The notes beneath the pieces were generated by a model that worked only from the letters and a program-made list of their open reading frames with translations, made no database searches and had not been told where the DNA came from. Made by a program: the position numbers and the translations under genes. Shown here in pieces: positions 1 through 10,629 of a stretch of 64,000 nt of DNA (position 1 is the first letter of the stretch; each line of letters opens with the position of its first letter). Origin of the DNA: Apoda limacodes (taxonomy: Eukaryota; Arthropoda; Insecta; Lepidoptera; Limacodidae); assembly GCA_946406115.1 (NCBI GenBank), contig OX291545.1, positions 5,084,001 through 5,148,000 of the forward strand, in the 5' to 3' direction.

Positions 1-134
1 GAAAGTAAATGAAACAAGATTGAAAAGTAACTACAATAATAAAAAGACATGTCACACAAATCCGTCAATATTTGACGGATCACCTCACATAGAGAAGAAA
101 ATTGACGTAATAAAATAGAATCAAGAACACAAAA

Positions 135-491
135 TCTTAAAAATCAGCTAAGTGTCAAGAAAACTAGATTCCCTGTTGCCGATTTTATCTAGACTGTATA
201 TTCTTATACCATTTACGAAAACAATAGTGAAAATGACTGACGGACTGTCTCTAACAGTGAAAAAAAATGAAGTGTGAAGATAGGAACAGAAAAAAATCCT
301 ATTAAATTTAAAAATTCAGCAAAGAGTCAAGGAAACTAGATTCCCTGTTGCCGATTTTATATAGACTGTATATTCTTATACCATTTACGAAAACAATAGT
401 GAAAATCACTGACGGACCATCTCTCACAGTAAAAAAAAATGAAGTGTGAGGATAGGAACAGAAAAAATCCTATTAAATTCAAAAATTCAGC
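135..491. repeat. Two-copy tandem duplication, 172-bp unit
   Basis: The stretch with 'ccctgttgcc' at 171 recurs at 343, giving a 172-bp period. The flanking sequence matches closely between copies: the TAGACTGTATATTCTTATACC segment, the 'actgacgga' segment and the 'gaaaaaatcctattaaat' segment. A few substitutions separate the copies, so the duplication is not brand new. No coding frame is visible. Confidence 0.85.
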
Positions 492-1070
492 AGTTTTATT
501 TACCTACACTTCTTACTTTTGATATGCTTTTAAGTGTTCATTGTGCTAAGTGTTAATGCCCTAGTTGAATATTTTTTTAAATATCCGAATTTGGAAAATA
601 AAATTTTTTTCGTTCTTAATTATTGTAAAAATTTATTGAATTTATCATTAAAAACCTTTAACTGAAATAAGAACAAAGTTCTACAAATGATTTGCCGGTA
701 TTTTATTTACTCAAGCTTTTGACTTCCTAATTTGGTCGAGTAATACGGCAACTAACTTTTTGGCCGCTAACTTCACACCGGTCCATAGCGCTGGTTTTCA
801 GTGGAGTCCAGATGATATACTTATCATATTTCCTGTGCTTATATTGTAAATTACTTAATATTACACTTCAACAAAACAGAAAACAAAAATAAAAAACCTC
901 CCAATTTATCAATAAAATTTTGTAACAATATATGTTTTATGTACTTAAAACATATATATTTTATTTCGTATAATATAATAATATATTAATAGACAAATAA
1001 ATAAGTATACCTACAATTTAAGTACAGTTTAAATTATAGTATTATGTATGTTCATGTGCTACCTATAGAT
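492..1070. other. AT-rich stretch, no gene seen
   Basis: This stretch has no credible frame. The lower part (about 900-1070) probably includes the 3' untranslated end of the antisense LINE fragment whose coding tail lies at 1071-1262. Confidence 0.4.
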
Positions 1071-1262
1071 TTATATTTGTTTTTGAACATCAATTAATAG
1101 CTTTCTATATTTCATTTGAAAATTGTTTACTGTACAGCAGTTCCGAAGAGGTGGGGGTAAGTCATTCCAGCATTTGGTAACCGCAAATCGGTTTGGCAAC
1201 CTTTGTTTTTGGGCTAATTTATTGTAAGTAAGTAACGCCACCAAGTATGTACAATTAAACAT
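1071..1262 (-). pseudogene. LINE ORF2 C-terminal fragment (63 codons)
   Basis: The frame contains 'RLPNRFAVTKCWNDLPPPLR' followed by 'NFQMKYRKLLID'. The pattern of a basic stretch, 'WNDLP..LR' and a 'F..K....L' end is typical of the last 60 residues of ORF2 in Jockey/CR1-type non-LTR retrotransposons. Nothing of the reverse transcriptase remains upstream on the minus strand (above 1262), so this is a 5'-truncated copy or a deletion remnant. The stop falls at the low-coordinate end, where an AT-rich 3' UTR would follow. The family assignment rests on the motif alone. Confidence 0.55.
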
Positions 1263-2269
1263 TTTAAATACTTACATAAAGAACAAATTCAAAAGAATTT
1301 CAGGTGATTTAGAGCTATTAAATTTTTCAACTTTCTCAAGGTACGACTTAAGTACCTACTTTACTTAACCACTCTAAAGATAAAGACTCAGTAAAATTAA
1401 TTTTATAGCCTCTTGGCCTAACCCAAAAGAGTTGGTCCATCAATTAACCAGTTCGACGTTAATTGCGACCAGCGGGAGCTTCAAGCACTTTATCTAAAGA
1501 AGCTTCCACACATTCATTCTTGGCTTTTCACTTTTATTTCTATCAATTTAAACGTTATGGATTCAAAATAATTATTCTGATTTTTTATAAAATCAAAATC
1601 AAATATCAGTATACGGAATAAAGCAATAATATTTTTTCATCACACTTACTCGTAAATAGTGTGTGAATTATGTGCACGTAAAGCACACAAACGTATCCAG
1701 TAAAGACATAAAATTTATTGAAATCGGCGGAATAAATTACACACATCCTGAAAGCATTTGTAAATTGTTAAGTTACCATTTTGTAAACATTACAAATCAG
1801 AGCTAATAAAGCAACAAAAGTAATAATGATCCACACAACTTCCAGCCTAACATCCGCTACAATAATACAACTATATTTCTTTCCGCCGTTACTGAAAATG
1901 ATGTTTATAAAGTAATAAAATCTTACGAAAAACATACGAAATACTTAAAAAATACTTAATAACTTTTTTTTCAATTACTTTATTTTGTTTGACATTTTAA
2001 ATATCAATTAATCTCATGTTATTTGCCACTGATAATATTTTTATTAAATTTATTAGCAAAAATTAGGTATTAATAATATATTGACATAGTTTTGATAATA
2101 CTTTACCATTATATTTAAGTTTCAAGTAGCATATTATTTTTTTTTAAATCAAAGTAATTTAATGATATGTTCCAAACGATTATTTTATTCATCCATGTAA
2201 ATATTTTGAATTTTGCAAAATAATTGTAAATTGTGTTTGTCTTCACGTTTCATAATGGTAATTTATAAT
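1263..2269. other. AT-rich stretch, no gene seen
   Basis: About 1 kb of AT-rich sequence with short homopolymer runs. I found no coding frame, inverted terminal repeat or tandem array in it. Confidence 0.4.
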
Positions 2270-2416
2270 TTATAGGAATTGTTTCTTAGAGAATTTTGCA
2301 CGCCATCTAAAATGGTTTAATATGTATGGACCAAAAATTATGTAATATCATTAACGTAACCCATATTCTATGCAAATAAAGACTTATTCTATTCTATATT
2401 CTATTGTATTCTATTC
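2270..2416 (+). mobile_element. LINE 3' end with (TATTC)n tail
   Basis: The segment ends 'gcaaataaagacttattcta' and then runs into repeated TATTC/TATTCTA units (about 2384-2416). A polyadenylation-like AATAAA immediately before a pentamer microsatellite is the usual terminus of many insect non-LTR retrotransposons. No coding sequence is left upstream, so this is a strongly 5'-truncated sense copy. The 5' boundary is a guess. Confidence 0.55.
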
Positions 2417-2506
2417 CCACGGGCTTTTTCTTTGTAATATTTTTTTTCTCAAAGCAAAGATTCATAGAACCCACTGGCAGTAATGACGCGCCTATTCTAT
2501 CAAAAG

Positions 2507-2518
2507 TATATATAAAAG
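2507..2518 (+). promoter_or_regulatory. Candidate TATA box
   Basis: The string 'tatatataaaag' matches TATAWAAR. About 130 bp downstream there is a donor-like 'ttttg|gtgagt' (2650), and a strong acceptor-like polypyrimidine tract plus 'atag' ends near 3113. This would fit a short spliced transcript, but no protein frame follows, and the same elements arise by chance in AT-rich DNA. Confidence 0.2.
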
Positions 2519-2659
2519 TTGTAATGTTGTTCAAAATATGATACTACGCGCACACTACAAGTAAGCAATCACAAGTTTTAACTTCAGCCAACTTCTGGTG
2601 TTGGCATTGTTTCCTCTTCTTCTATTCCCGCCATTTCAATTGTGTTTTGGTGAGTTTAT

Positions 2660-4429
2660 TTTTTTATTTATTTACTCGTAAATGCGATGAAAAACATTGT
2701 GTGTAACACTGGCGGTAGTAAAATTACAAACTTGAGTCATTAATGCCTTCGGCATTCGGCCATAGGCTTCTAAATAGCCTCTCGTTAGTAATTTTCTCCT
2801 TACCACACTTAATACCTGCACAATGTACTATTATAACACAAAGCAGCAGTAATTTTCTACATTCAGTTCCTTGTTTGTTTGTTTACCAAAATTACAATTG
2901 GCTGTAACCACAGAACACTTAGATTCTAGGTAGACTAAAGTGAAGTTCCTTCCTTTGCCGCGCATGTGCGATATAACGTGAAATTACTAAAAGCTATCTT
3001 CTTGTTTCCAACTTCGTACGCAACGTGGGCTACATCCTTGATACAGATTGATGTATATATACAAGCAAGTGTAATAATCTGTATTTATCAATATTTCCCT
3101 TTTTTTTTATAGGCTAGAAAGAAATATACGAAGCCATGTAAAAAGCCAGTGTGTGCCAGTGAGACAACTAGATATTACGTACTATTCGTTATTGCGAGGT
3201 ATGAGCGCCACAGATTGGAAATGAGACGCAAACTTTTAAATAATAGTTCAAAAGACGAATTACGATTGGAAAACAAGATTTTATTTAATTGATATTTTTA
3301 GTAGGATTCTAGCTTGCCCTTTTGTGCTTGTATGAAGGCACCGCCAATGCTACTAGGGAACTATGAAAACCTAGTACATCAATCTTACAAATACACAAAT
3401 CTTCATAGAATATCCATACATAGAAATAATCTTTCTTTGTATAAGACTCCCTGAAGGTCTTCGAAGAAAACATGCCATAAAGGCCATTTAATTATTATAC
3501 GAACAACCAATCAGTTAAACAATTTTGAGCAAGAGCTTCGTTACTGGATCTGATTTCTTCTTGGTTAATAAATAGTATCGGTTCCTGTGTCTTTATAACA
3601 AAGGTAGATAAAAACAGACACATCATACTAATCAGAACCTTAAATATACAAGGTGACTAAGTAATAAATACTATCTATCTTTATTTATTTGCTCATAGGA
3701 AATCAAGTTTAATTCGGATATTACTAAAACGTAACTTGATAGAATACTATGTAAGTATATGATGGCGGTAGTGTAGGATCACACCACCCGAGGGTGTACA
3801 GGAAAATCATTCTGAGAACTTTTAACAGCAACCTGCACGTCAAGTACGGTTGTGACTATTGAAAAAAAGTGTACCCAAGTTTTGTAAGGTAAAGAAAGTA
3901 AACTATATAAAAGAAGAATACTAGAGGTCGACTTACTTAACAGGGTTTTACTAATCCTGGAATAACACTTCGGTTTGTGTGTCGTAAACTAAATTTATGA
4001 GTGCCTAGCTAAAATTTTTTTCTGTATAAAACCTAACCTAGAAATTATAACTTGTATTTGCTAGTTCGAATAAATTTTTGAATCCTTTTCTACCGGTTAT
4101 GCCAAAACAAAATAGTCTCAACACTTCACCGACAGTTCAGTAAACACCTTTTTATGCTGAATTTTATCAAAAAGGATGAATCTCAAAAACAGAGATACTA
4201 GCAAAATAAATGAACCATTCGAATCAAGTTCCCACCGTCTGCATGAAACCCGTTTCCATGAGGTAGAGTAAATTAATGAACGCACATAGTTCGACCAGCT
4301 ATTACGTAAGGCGGACAATAATTGGCATACCAGCCAAGTTGTTCACCGAAGTAACTGTTGATCTCAAATATTTTTTTTCAAATAGTTTATTTCTCAAAAA
4401 TAGGATACAATATCACTTTTTTACGTGAG
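2660..4429. other. Non-coding stretch, no gene seen
   Basis: Apart from the acceptor-like site near 3113, I see no frame with family-like sequence. Base composition is more mixed here than in 1263-2269 but gives no lead. Confidence 0.35.
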
Positions 4430-4439
4430 TATAATATGC

Positions 4440-4550
4440 AAGGTATTTATAAACTACTACTGTTTCGGAATCAAGATGGCGTTCTGGGGAGAAGAAATGG
4501 CAAAAGAAACTCTCCAGCTGTCGCTCTTTTCAATTTTAATTGTATAACGA
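4440..4550 (+). repeat. Dispersed repeat, copy 1 ('CTACTACTGTTTCGGAA')
   Basis: The segment 'ctactactgtttcggaatca', a GGCGTTCT block, a GAAGAAA block and 'tcgctcttttcaatttt' recur in the same order and orientation at 27638-27735. The pattern resembles 3'-UTR-like repeats widespread in Lepidoptera. The repeat is non-coding. Confidence 0.6.
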
Positions 4551-4736
4551 TTGGTACATTTCCAAATATAAGTACTATGATAACAACATTTTAGTTAATC
4601 CCATTATTTATTTATTTATTTTTTATCTATAAGATAGTCTTTATTAGATAGTCTGGATCAGAGCCAGTTTGTGTCTATTTCTTGTATTTCGATATTGAAC
4701 ATCACTATTTTTTCTTAGGAACATACATTAAATTAT

Positions 4737-4763
4737 CAATAATAATAATAATAATAATAATAT
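4737..4763. repeat. (AAT)n microsatellite at the LINE 3' end
   Basis: About nine AAT units are followed directly by 'tatactttattgcacta'. On the minus strand this reads as 'tagtgcaataaagtata' followed by (ATT)n, that is, a LINE polyadenylation-like signal and simple-repeat tail. Confidence 0.85.
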
Positions 4764-5328
4764 ACTTTATTGCACTAAATATAACAAAAACAATAGGAAC
4801 ATAGAAAAAAATAGAAATTTTGATCTTATCGCTATGGAGCGATCTCTTCCTTTGGGTGAAGGAATTTTAAAAAACGTTAAAATTTCCAGCTTAGTGTGTG
4901 CGTTGTGATAAATTAATAAACAAACAATGTAATATTATGAATATTTATATAATATAATAATATAGAATAATAAATAACTATATATACCTACATATACATA
5001 TTTAAATAAACATATGTAAAATATATCGTACATACATATATCGTACATATAGGTATATATATACATACATAAGGATAGAAATTATACTAGCGATGTTAAT
5101 ATACTAGTTTTTTTATTTTTATTTATTTGCTCAAATGGTCAATTATTAGTTTTTTAAATGTTGTCAAGGACTGCGCCCGTTTTATGTCCAATGGTAATGT
5201 ATTCCATAACCTGATCGCTTTTACAGTAAATGAGTGATAATAAATTTGTGAATTGTGCCTTGGAGTTTTAAACAACAGGCTTGTGGAGTCACGAAGTAAA
5301 CGAGAAGCAATAAAACTGAAGCATTATT

Positions 5329-6618
5329 TTAAATATACCGGTGATTTAGGATTGAACAGAACGTTATAAAGAAGGAATAGGACATGAGTATTCCGGCGAA
5401 GACGGATTGGGAGCCACTTGAGCTTTGTTCGAAATTCGGATATATGGTCATACTTTCGCAGACCAAATATAAATCTAATACATAAATTTTGAAGACGCTG
5501 AAATTTATCAAGCTGCTCCTCAGTGATTGAGCAAGTGTAATTTTAGTGGGGATGGGTAGGAAGTTACGTAATCTACCCAAAGATTTCGCTGCAACAAATA
5601 TTTTTTTGCTAATTTCTTTAACTTGTGGACCCAACGATAGTGTTTCGTCTCAAGAGTATACCCAAGGTTTTCACAGTATCATTATATGGAACAGGCACTT
5701 TATTTACATAGGCTAATGGCAGTTGTTGTCTATCGATTTTGGCGATAAGTCTCTTACTCCCCACGATGATAACTTGTGTTTTATTTGGGTTTACAACCAG
5801 GCCATGAGACTCACTCCAGTCAACAATGCGCGAGAGGTCCTGATTAAGTACCGCAATAGCACTTGGTAACCTCGACGGAAGCTTGCGAGTATATTTGAAG
5901 ATCGTCTGCATAAAGATGGTAGAGAGAAGATATATGAGATGTAATTAGATTATGAAAATAGCAAAGAGAAGTGGTGACAATACGCCACCTTGCGGAACGC
6001 CAGCAGAAGTGTTGCAGTAGGCAGAGGACGAATCATCAACTTTGATGCGTTGTCGGCGTCTCCGCAAGTAACTATGAAACCAATCGATAACTGTTGGAGA
6101 TATGTTAAGAGAACGAAGTACAGTTAGCAAAATATCAAGGTCTACCGTACCAAAAGCATATCTAAAATCTAGTAATGTTAATATGGTGACCCTCCTACTC
6201 TCCATACCTAGACGAATATCATCCGTTATTTTAACAAGAGCAGTAGCCGTACTATGACCAGGACGGCAACCAGATAGAAAGGGACTTAACAAATTATTTT
6301 TTGTCATATAAAAAGACAACTGTTTTAAATAAGACGTTCAAGAACCTTTGATAGGAAAGGAAGAATAGATATAGGTCTGAAATCGGAAAGCGAAGAAGGG
6401 TTGAATTTTTCAGGTAAAGAAATGACGATAGTATCTTTCCATGATTCAGGAAAGATACAGGTAGATATGGAGTGATTCAAGATATGTGTTATAACAGGAG
6501 CAACGGTGTCAAGGATTGGGATGATCATATTACGGCTAATGCAGTCATTACCAACGGCATTGGAAGAAATGGACAGAATGTTCTCCTTAACATCACAATC
6601 AGAAAATCGACCATCATT
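5329..6618 (-). pseudogene. LINE reverse transcriptase, frameshifted
   Basis: On the minus strand the pieces in order are: the RT N-terminus with 'FPESWKDTIVISLPEKFNPS' and 'LSDFRPISILPFLSKVLERL' (6325-6528); the fingers and palm with 'LTLLDFRYAFGTVD' and 'SAGVPQGGVLSPLLFAIFII' (5945-6319); the YADD box in another frame (TATGCAGACGAT, complement of 5901-5912); then 'GLVVNPNKTQVIIVGSKR' (5618-5911) and 'WGPQVKEISKKI'-like sequence (5329-5634). At least four frame changes separate them, and the first palm motif reads FRYAFGTVD instead of the usual F..AFDTVD. The enzyme would have copied element RNA at a nicked target. This copy cannot be functional. Confidence 0.85.
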
Positions 6619-6707
6619 GCTAGTTTTTTACGTCATATTTAAATTAGCTAGTAGCTTGATACTTTTAAAGACTGTATGACCAACTTCGTGAATATAATTT
6701 AATACAG

Positions 6708-6891
6708 ATACCAAAGCAACAGACGTTTTTACGTGGTGATGTGGAAGAAGAGCACACAGACGTATTGGCAGACAACACCGTTCCGTGCTGTTGCCGAGCC
6801 TGGAATCCAACTCAAGCTGGTGAATTCCCGCACCGGACCTGGCAAGATCTTGAGGAACTCATTGTGGAACACAGAGACCACTACTGATCAG
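6708..6891 (+). CDS. Exon of a thrombospondin gene (C-terminal domain)
   Basis: This is the only clearly cellular coding sequence in the window. It reads one base plus 61 codons with no stop, including '[20 protein letters not shown]', '[20 protein letters not shown]' and 'LRNSLW'. This is the signature of the thrombospondin C-terminal lectin-like domain (TSP_C), a secreted matrix glycoprotein module that binds calcium and cell-surface receptors. The exon is bounded by 'ttaatacag|A' (acceptor, 6706-6707) and 'GATCAG|gtaagta' (donor at 6892), both canonical. The donor falls on a codon boundary. Some positions usually conserved after 'RNSLW' look changed ('NTETTTDQ'). I could not find the next exon downstream or the type 3 repeats upstream, so it is either one exon of a gene with large TE-filled introns or an isolated duplicated exon. 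Confidence 0.75.
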
Positions 6892-7360
6892 GTAAGTACA
6901 ATCCTTACTAATATATTTGTTAGTTACCTCACCATGCTTGTTGTCTTCGAATCATTGCCAAATGAACGGGACTAATCTTATTGCATCCAGCGACTTTCTG
7001 CGGCTTTGAATAGGAAGTTAGTCCGACTAGTGGGTGACATACATATTTCCAGGTCTCAGTCTCCACTCTAAAACTTTTTACAAGCTATGTGGTATACCTC
7101 TGCCAATTCATCTTACTAATCTTATGGTTATGTAGATAATTTTAACAGATCAATGCATACTGGGTGCCTCTGGGCTAAGCGGCGAGGGTAACATGGTTCC
7201 CAGGTCTCACGTGTCTGTGGACGCTATAGTTCTACTTATTATTTTCTTATTTCTAGACGTTGACGCATCTTTTCGCAAGTGTCAACCGTGTAGTTATCAG
7301 AGCGGCCAGCTACGAAAACTTGAATCTGTGAAATGTGGTACCACCCGGTAAATTTTTATT
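6892..7360 (+). other. Presumed intron downstream of the thrombospondin exon
   Basis: The stretch begins with the consensus donor gtaagta. No frame resembling the next part of the thrombospondin C-terminal domain is seen before the repeat array at 7361. Confidence 0.4.
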
Positions 7361-7674
7361 ACCGGTTGCTTAAAAACTAAACCACACTTAGTCAAGAGGG
7401 TTCCGTACAGTACGTACGGAACCTTCGAAAAAATACTCAGTCCACATACAATACACAAATAAGCACTCATTCTCCCTTCTCTAGGGTTCCGTACCCAAAG
7501 TGTAATTAGCGAAACCCTATTACTAAGTCTCCGCTGTCCGTTTGTCCGTCTATCGAGGCGGTATCTCATGAACCGTGACAGTAAGATAGTTAAAATTTTT
7601 ACAGAAGATGTATTTCTGTTGCCGCTATAAAAGCATATTCTAAAAAACAGAATAAAGTAAATATTTTAGGGGTT
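7361..7674 (+). repeat. Lepidopteran 'GGTTCCGTAC' repeat, tandem copy 1
   Basis: Unit 1 of a 314-bp tandem duplication. It holds 'gggttccgtacccaaagtgt', 'gtccgtttgtccgtctatcg', 'tatctcatgaaccgtgacag' and 'tatttctgttgccgctataa', a combination found in a very common dispersed repeat of moths. Within it lies a near-perfect palindrome at 7399-7423 with arms GGTTCCGTAC/GTACGGAACC and a 5-bp spacer. The minus-strand open frames that cover it are shadows with no family resemblance. Confidence 0.85.
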
Positions 7675-7988
7675 ACCGGTTGCTTAAAAACTAAACCACA
7701 CTTAGTCAAGAGGGTTCCGTACAGTACGTACGGAACCTTCGAAAAAATACTCAGTCCACATACAATACACAAATAAGCACTCATTCTCCCTTCTCTAGGG
7801 TTCCGTACCCAAAGTGTAATTAGCGAAACCCTATTACTAAGTCTCCGCTGTCCGTTTGTCCGTCTATCGAGGCGGTATCTCATGAACCGTGACAGTAAGA
7901 TAGTTAAATTTTTTACAGAAGATGTATTTCTGTTGCCGCTATAAAAGCATATTCTAAAAAACAGAATAAAGTAAATATTTAAGGGGGC
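7675..7988 (+). repeat. Same repeat, tandem copy 2
   Basis: This is almost base-for-base identical to 7361-7674; the clearest difference is 'ttaaaattttt' versus 'ttaaatttttt'. Such identity next to heavily decayed LINEs means that the duplication is recent, or that the assembly duplicated the segment. The palindrome recurs at 7713-7737. Confidence 0.85.
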
Positions 7989-8059
7989 TTCCGTACAACA
8001 TACGTTATTTTTTTGCTCGATTTTGCTCGATATTGATAACGGCAACAGGTAGACGCTTA

Positions 8060-8690
8060 AAAATTCACAGAATATTTAGTTATATGTCACTTTACCATCT
8101 TGTACCATCTTCTACGGATTTATGGATATGGCGTCGTTGTGCATCCCTACACATTCTATTACAGCGACTCCTCAAAAGCTTATAATTAGTAAAATTGTTA
8201 TCACATGGACTACTTTTGCATTATGCCTTAGCACGATTTCTTTTCATCATTAATGCTTTGATCTCACTTGTAAGCCAAGAAGCAGGAAGATGCTTAACTT
8301 TTACTGCACGGATGGGAGCATGAGTGTCATAAAGACTCGTAATTTGTGAGTAAAACAATTTAATTTTTTCATCTACTGTAGGTGCATTCAGGACCGAATC
8401 CCAGTTGATTTTCAGTGCATCATCATATAAGCGTTGAGTATTCATCCCACTAAAATTACGTTGCAGAAGTAATCTCGACTTAGCTTTATGAAGGCGAATT
8501 TTATAAGATAGATAAACCAAGTCATGGTAGGAAAAAGCATCAGCAGCGCACTGACCATGTTTAATAATATGTGAAGGAGAAGAAATTATTATTAAGTCCA
8601 GAAGAGAGGGTGTACTATGAGGAATGAAGTGAGTAGCATTAAGTGGAAGTATGTGCAAGTTACATCCCTCTAACACTGACTTAAGTTGAA
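8060..8690 (-). pseudogene. LINE ORF2 endonuclease C-terminus and linker
   Basis: The frame at 8221-8676 reads 'LHILPLNATHFIPHSTPSLL', 'DLIIISSP', 'SYHDLVYLSYKIRL' and 'LPASWLTSEIKALMMKRNRA'. These are the last part of an APE-like endonuclease (the SxHD motif is the catalytic SDH position, here SYHD) and the start of the linker to the RT. The linker continues in another frame to about 8100 with 'NYKLLRSRCNRMCRDAQRRH'. The RT that should follow is missing. The element type matches the RT remnant at 4737-6625, but about 1.4 kb of unrelated DNA, including the thrombospondin exon and the tandem repeat, lies between them. Confidence 0.75.
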
Positions 8691-8699
8691 GGCTACGGT

Positions 8700-9300
8700 T
8701 GTCATTCTTTAGAAGACAAGTATCTTTTTAAATTTATCACTTAAAGAGTGTCTGTTAGATAAATTGTATATTGCTCGAATATACCTCTTCTGCAGTACAA
8801 ATATTGTCTGTATATCAGCTGCGTGTCCCCATTATAGGATACCATAGGACATCACACTATGAAAGTAGCTAAAGTATACTAGCCGGGCTGTGGCTTCGTC
8901 TGTAAGTTGACGAATCTTTTAAACGACAAAAGCTGCAGAACTAAGTATATTCGCCAATCCAGCTATGTGTGGGCCCCATTGAAGTTTTGCATCTAAAGTA
9001 ATGCCTAAGAATACAGCGCTATCTACAACATGTAATTGCTCCCCATTTATAAGTACACTGGTTCTTACTTGACTAACATTTGGCGTAAAGAATTTAATAC
9101 ATTTAGTTTTATTCCTGTTTAAAAGCAAATTATGAATCAGTGGACAACTTTAGTCAGACAGTTGATTACATTATCTAGAACTGTTTCGCGTCTTTTAATT
9201 CTAAACAAAAGTGATGTGTTATCTGCGAACAGCACTATTTCGTGATTATTTTAAACGACCTCCGGCAGATCATTAATGTATATAAGATGACATATAATGT
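8700..9300 (-). pseudogene. LINE reverse transcriptase, C-terminal half
   Basis: The minus strand shows 'YINDLPEVV', then 'IVLFADNTSLLFRIKRRETV' (the YADD position reads FADN), then 'NRNKTKCIKFFTPN' and 'VFLGITLDAKLQWGPHIAGL' (8919-9128). Further downstream are broken pieces corresponding to the thumb region. The family looks Jockey-like. The loss of the second catalytic aspartate (D to N), several frameshifts and the abrupt ends mark it as dead. It sits directly upstream, on the same strand, of the endonuclease fragment at 8060-8690, which is the reverse of the order within one LINE, so the two come from separate insertions. Confidence 0.75.
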
Positions 9301-10090
9301 ATGAAATTTCTAATAGCCACTGGGCTGAATCATGTGACATAAAAAATTCTAAAAATTCAAGAGCTTAATTTTGTACGCCATAATATTTTAATTTAATTAA
9401 ATTACCTTACTATCAAATCAAACAATTTAGCCAGAGTCCCAAGTGGTATACCAACATATGAAAGTTATTAGTAAGTTAATTGTGGAATTTGTTCGGTGCC
9501 TGATTAAAAATAAGTTGTATTAGGTTTTTTAAAGTCTAGAATTACGTTATTATCAATACATTTTTGATTTAATGCTACCCTGACTGAAGCTGCCTTTCAG
9601 AATAAATTCTTCTGTCTTCGAAAATGTTTGATGGCACTTTACTTTACTTTACTAGGATCTTGGGCTGTATCTTTTTAACCTAATATTTAGCCATTTGAAG
9701 TTTTCACAAAATATGTGTTATTATAGCACAATATGTGTTTCTCTTAATAATAGTTAGATGGTGCTGGTATTTATATAATTGCGTACTTAAAAATAAAAGA
9801 ATTTAATTGTGTGCCTGTATTAAGAATTTTTGGACCAAAGAAAAATACTTAGGTAGTATAGTTAATTTTGATGGCACTTTTCCAACCCAGAGTAATAATT
9901 TGATATTGTTTTTAAACTAGTCTTGCTACTGGGCTGGCATACATAACACTTTATTTCTGTGTAGTTTTTTTTATTTTTATTTTATAGTTATTTGATTTAA
10001 TTCTTTATTTGTTAAAGTTTAGTTCTATATTTATTTGATTTTTTTGATTATTTATATAAAATTGCCACACCTAGAACTGTTTTGGCTGGA
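9301..10090. other. AT-rich stretch, no gene seen
   Basis: AT-rich DNA with a short ACTTT run near 9640-9655. No frame or repeat of note. Confidence 0.4.
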
Positions 10091-10094
10091 GACT

Positions 10095-10353
10095 TGCGTT
10101 AGTTAGCAACGGCTGCAGCCGTGATTACAAGGCCAGACAAAAGTGATGCCCTACTTGAAAGGTATGAGCAGCTTGATGATAGGATGAACGCCATTCGAAA
10201 TGCATATGAGCAAGCCATTGTAGGCTTTAGGAGGAAGACGTGGCCAAGCTTACCGCAGATTTGGCTGAGGACCTTTCTGACCAAATTGCGGTCCGAGTTG
10301 CACAGATTAGTCGGGACAAGGCTAAGACCGTTGCCCCTAAGGAAGATACATAA
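10095..10353 (+). pseudogene. Unrecognised ORF fragment, probably TE gag/ORF1 tail
   Basis: Two frames connect across one frameshift near 10225: 'DALLERYEQLDDRMNAIRNA' followed by 'EEDVAKLTADLAEDLSDQIA' and 'VRVAQISRDKAKT', ending in TAA. The composition (charged, Leu/Ala-rich, helix-forming) suits a coiled-coil segment of a retroelement ORF1 or gag. I do not recognise the family. The sequence abuts the tail of the antisense LINE that begins at 10353. Confidence 0.4.
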
Positions 10354-10509
10354 AGAATAAAAGAATAAAGAATAATTTATTTACCAAATACACTTTAACA
10401 CGATAAACAGTATCCTGCGGTCCCACACTAGGAATAGCCTGTATCGTGGTGGCCCTGGCTAGTTCTTCCTTAATGGTTTAGCTCAGACGTGCGTAATAAA
10501 CTTTAGTTA

Positions 10510-10625
10510 TTCTCTCTCTGTGCGTGTGAGTGTGCGTGTGCGTGTGCGTGTGCGTGTGCGTGTGTATGTATGCGTGCGTGAGACAGAGAGTGTGTGAGTG
10601 TGAGGGTGTATGTATATGTGTGTGT
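10510..10625. repeat. GT/GTGCGT microsatellite in the LINE 3' UTR
   Basis: A run of GTGCGT and GTGT units with GA and GTAT interruptions. On the LINE's coding strand it is CA-rich and starts right after the ORF2 stop, as it does in the LINE copies at 15746-16858 and 54552-57379. Confidence 0.9.
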
Positions 10626-10629
10626 ACGG

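Larger units (their letters stand above)
4737..6625 (-). mobile_element. Antisense CR1/Jockey-like LINE, 5'-truncated
   Basis: The 3' tail is the (ATT)n run at 4737-4763. The reverse transcriptase coding region runs upward to about 6625, where it stops at 'SNDGRFSDCD'. The element is therefore truncated within the linker between endonuclease and RT, which is typical of incomplete target-primed reverse transcription. Its 5' end lies only about 80 bp from the thrombospondin exon, so it probably inserted into the intron just upstream of that exon. Confidence 0.8.

Noticed and set aside
5945..6319. Domesticated reverse transcriptase gene
   Set aside because: Although open for 124 codons, it is flanked by frameshifted parts of the same LINE and ends before the YADD box.
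7297..8045. Two similar minus-strand frames of 90 and 148 codons
   Set aside because: They arise because the 314-bp repeat is duplicated. They have no protein-family likeness and lie in a well-known non-coding dispersed repeat.
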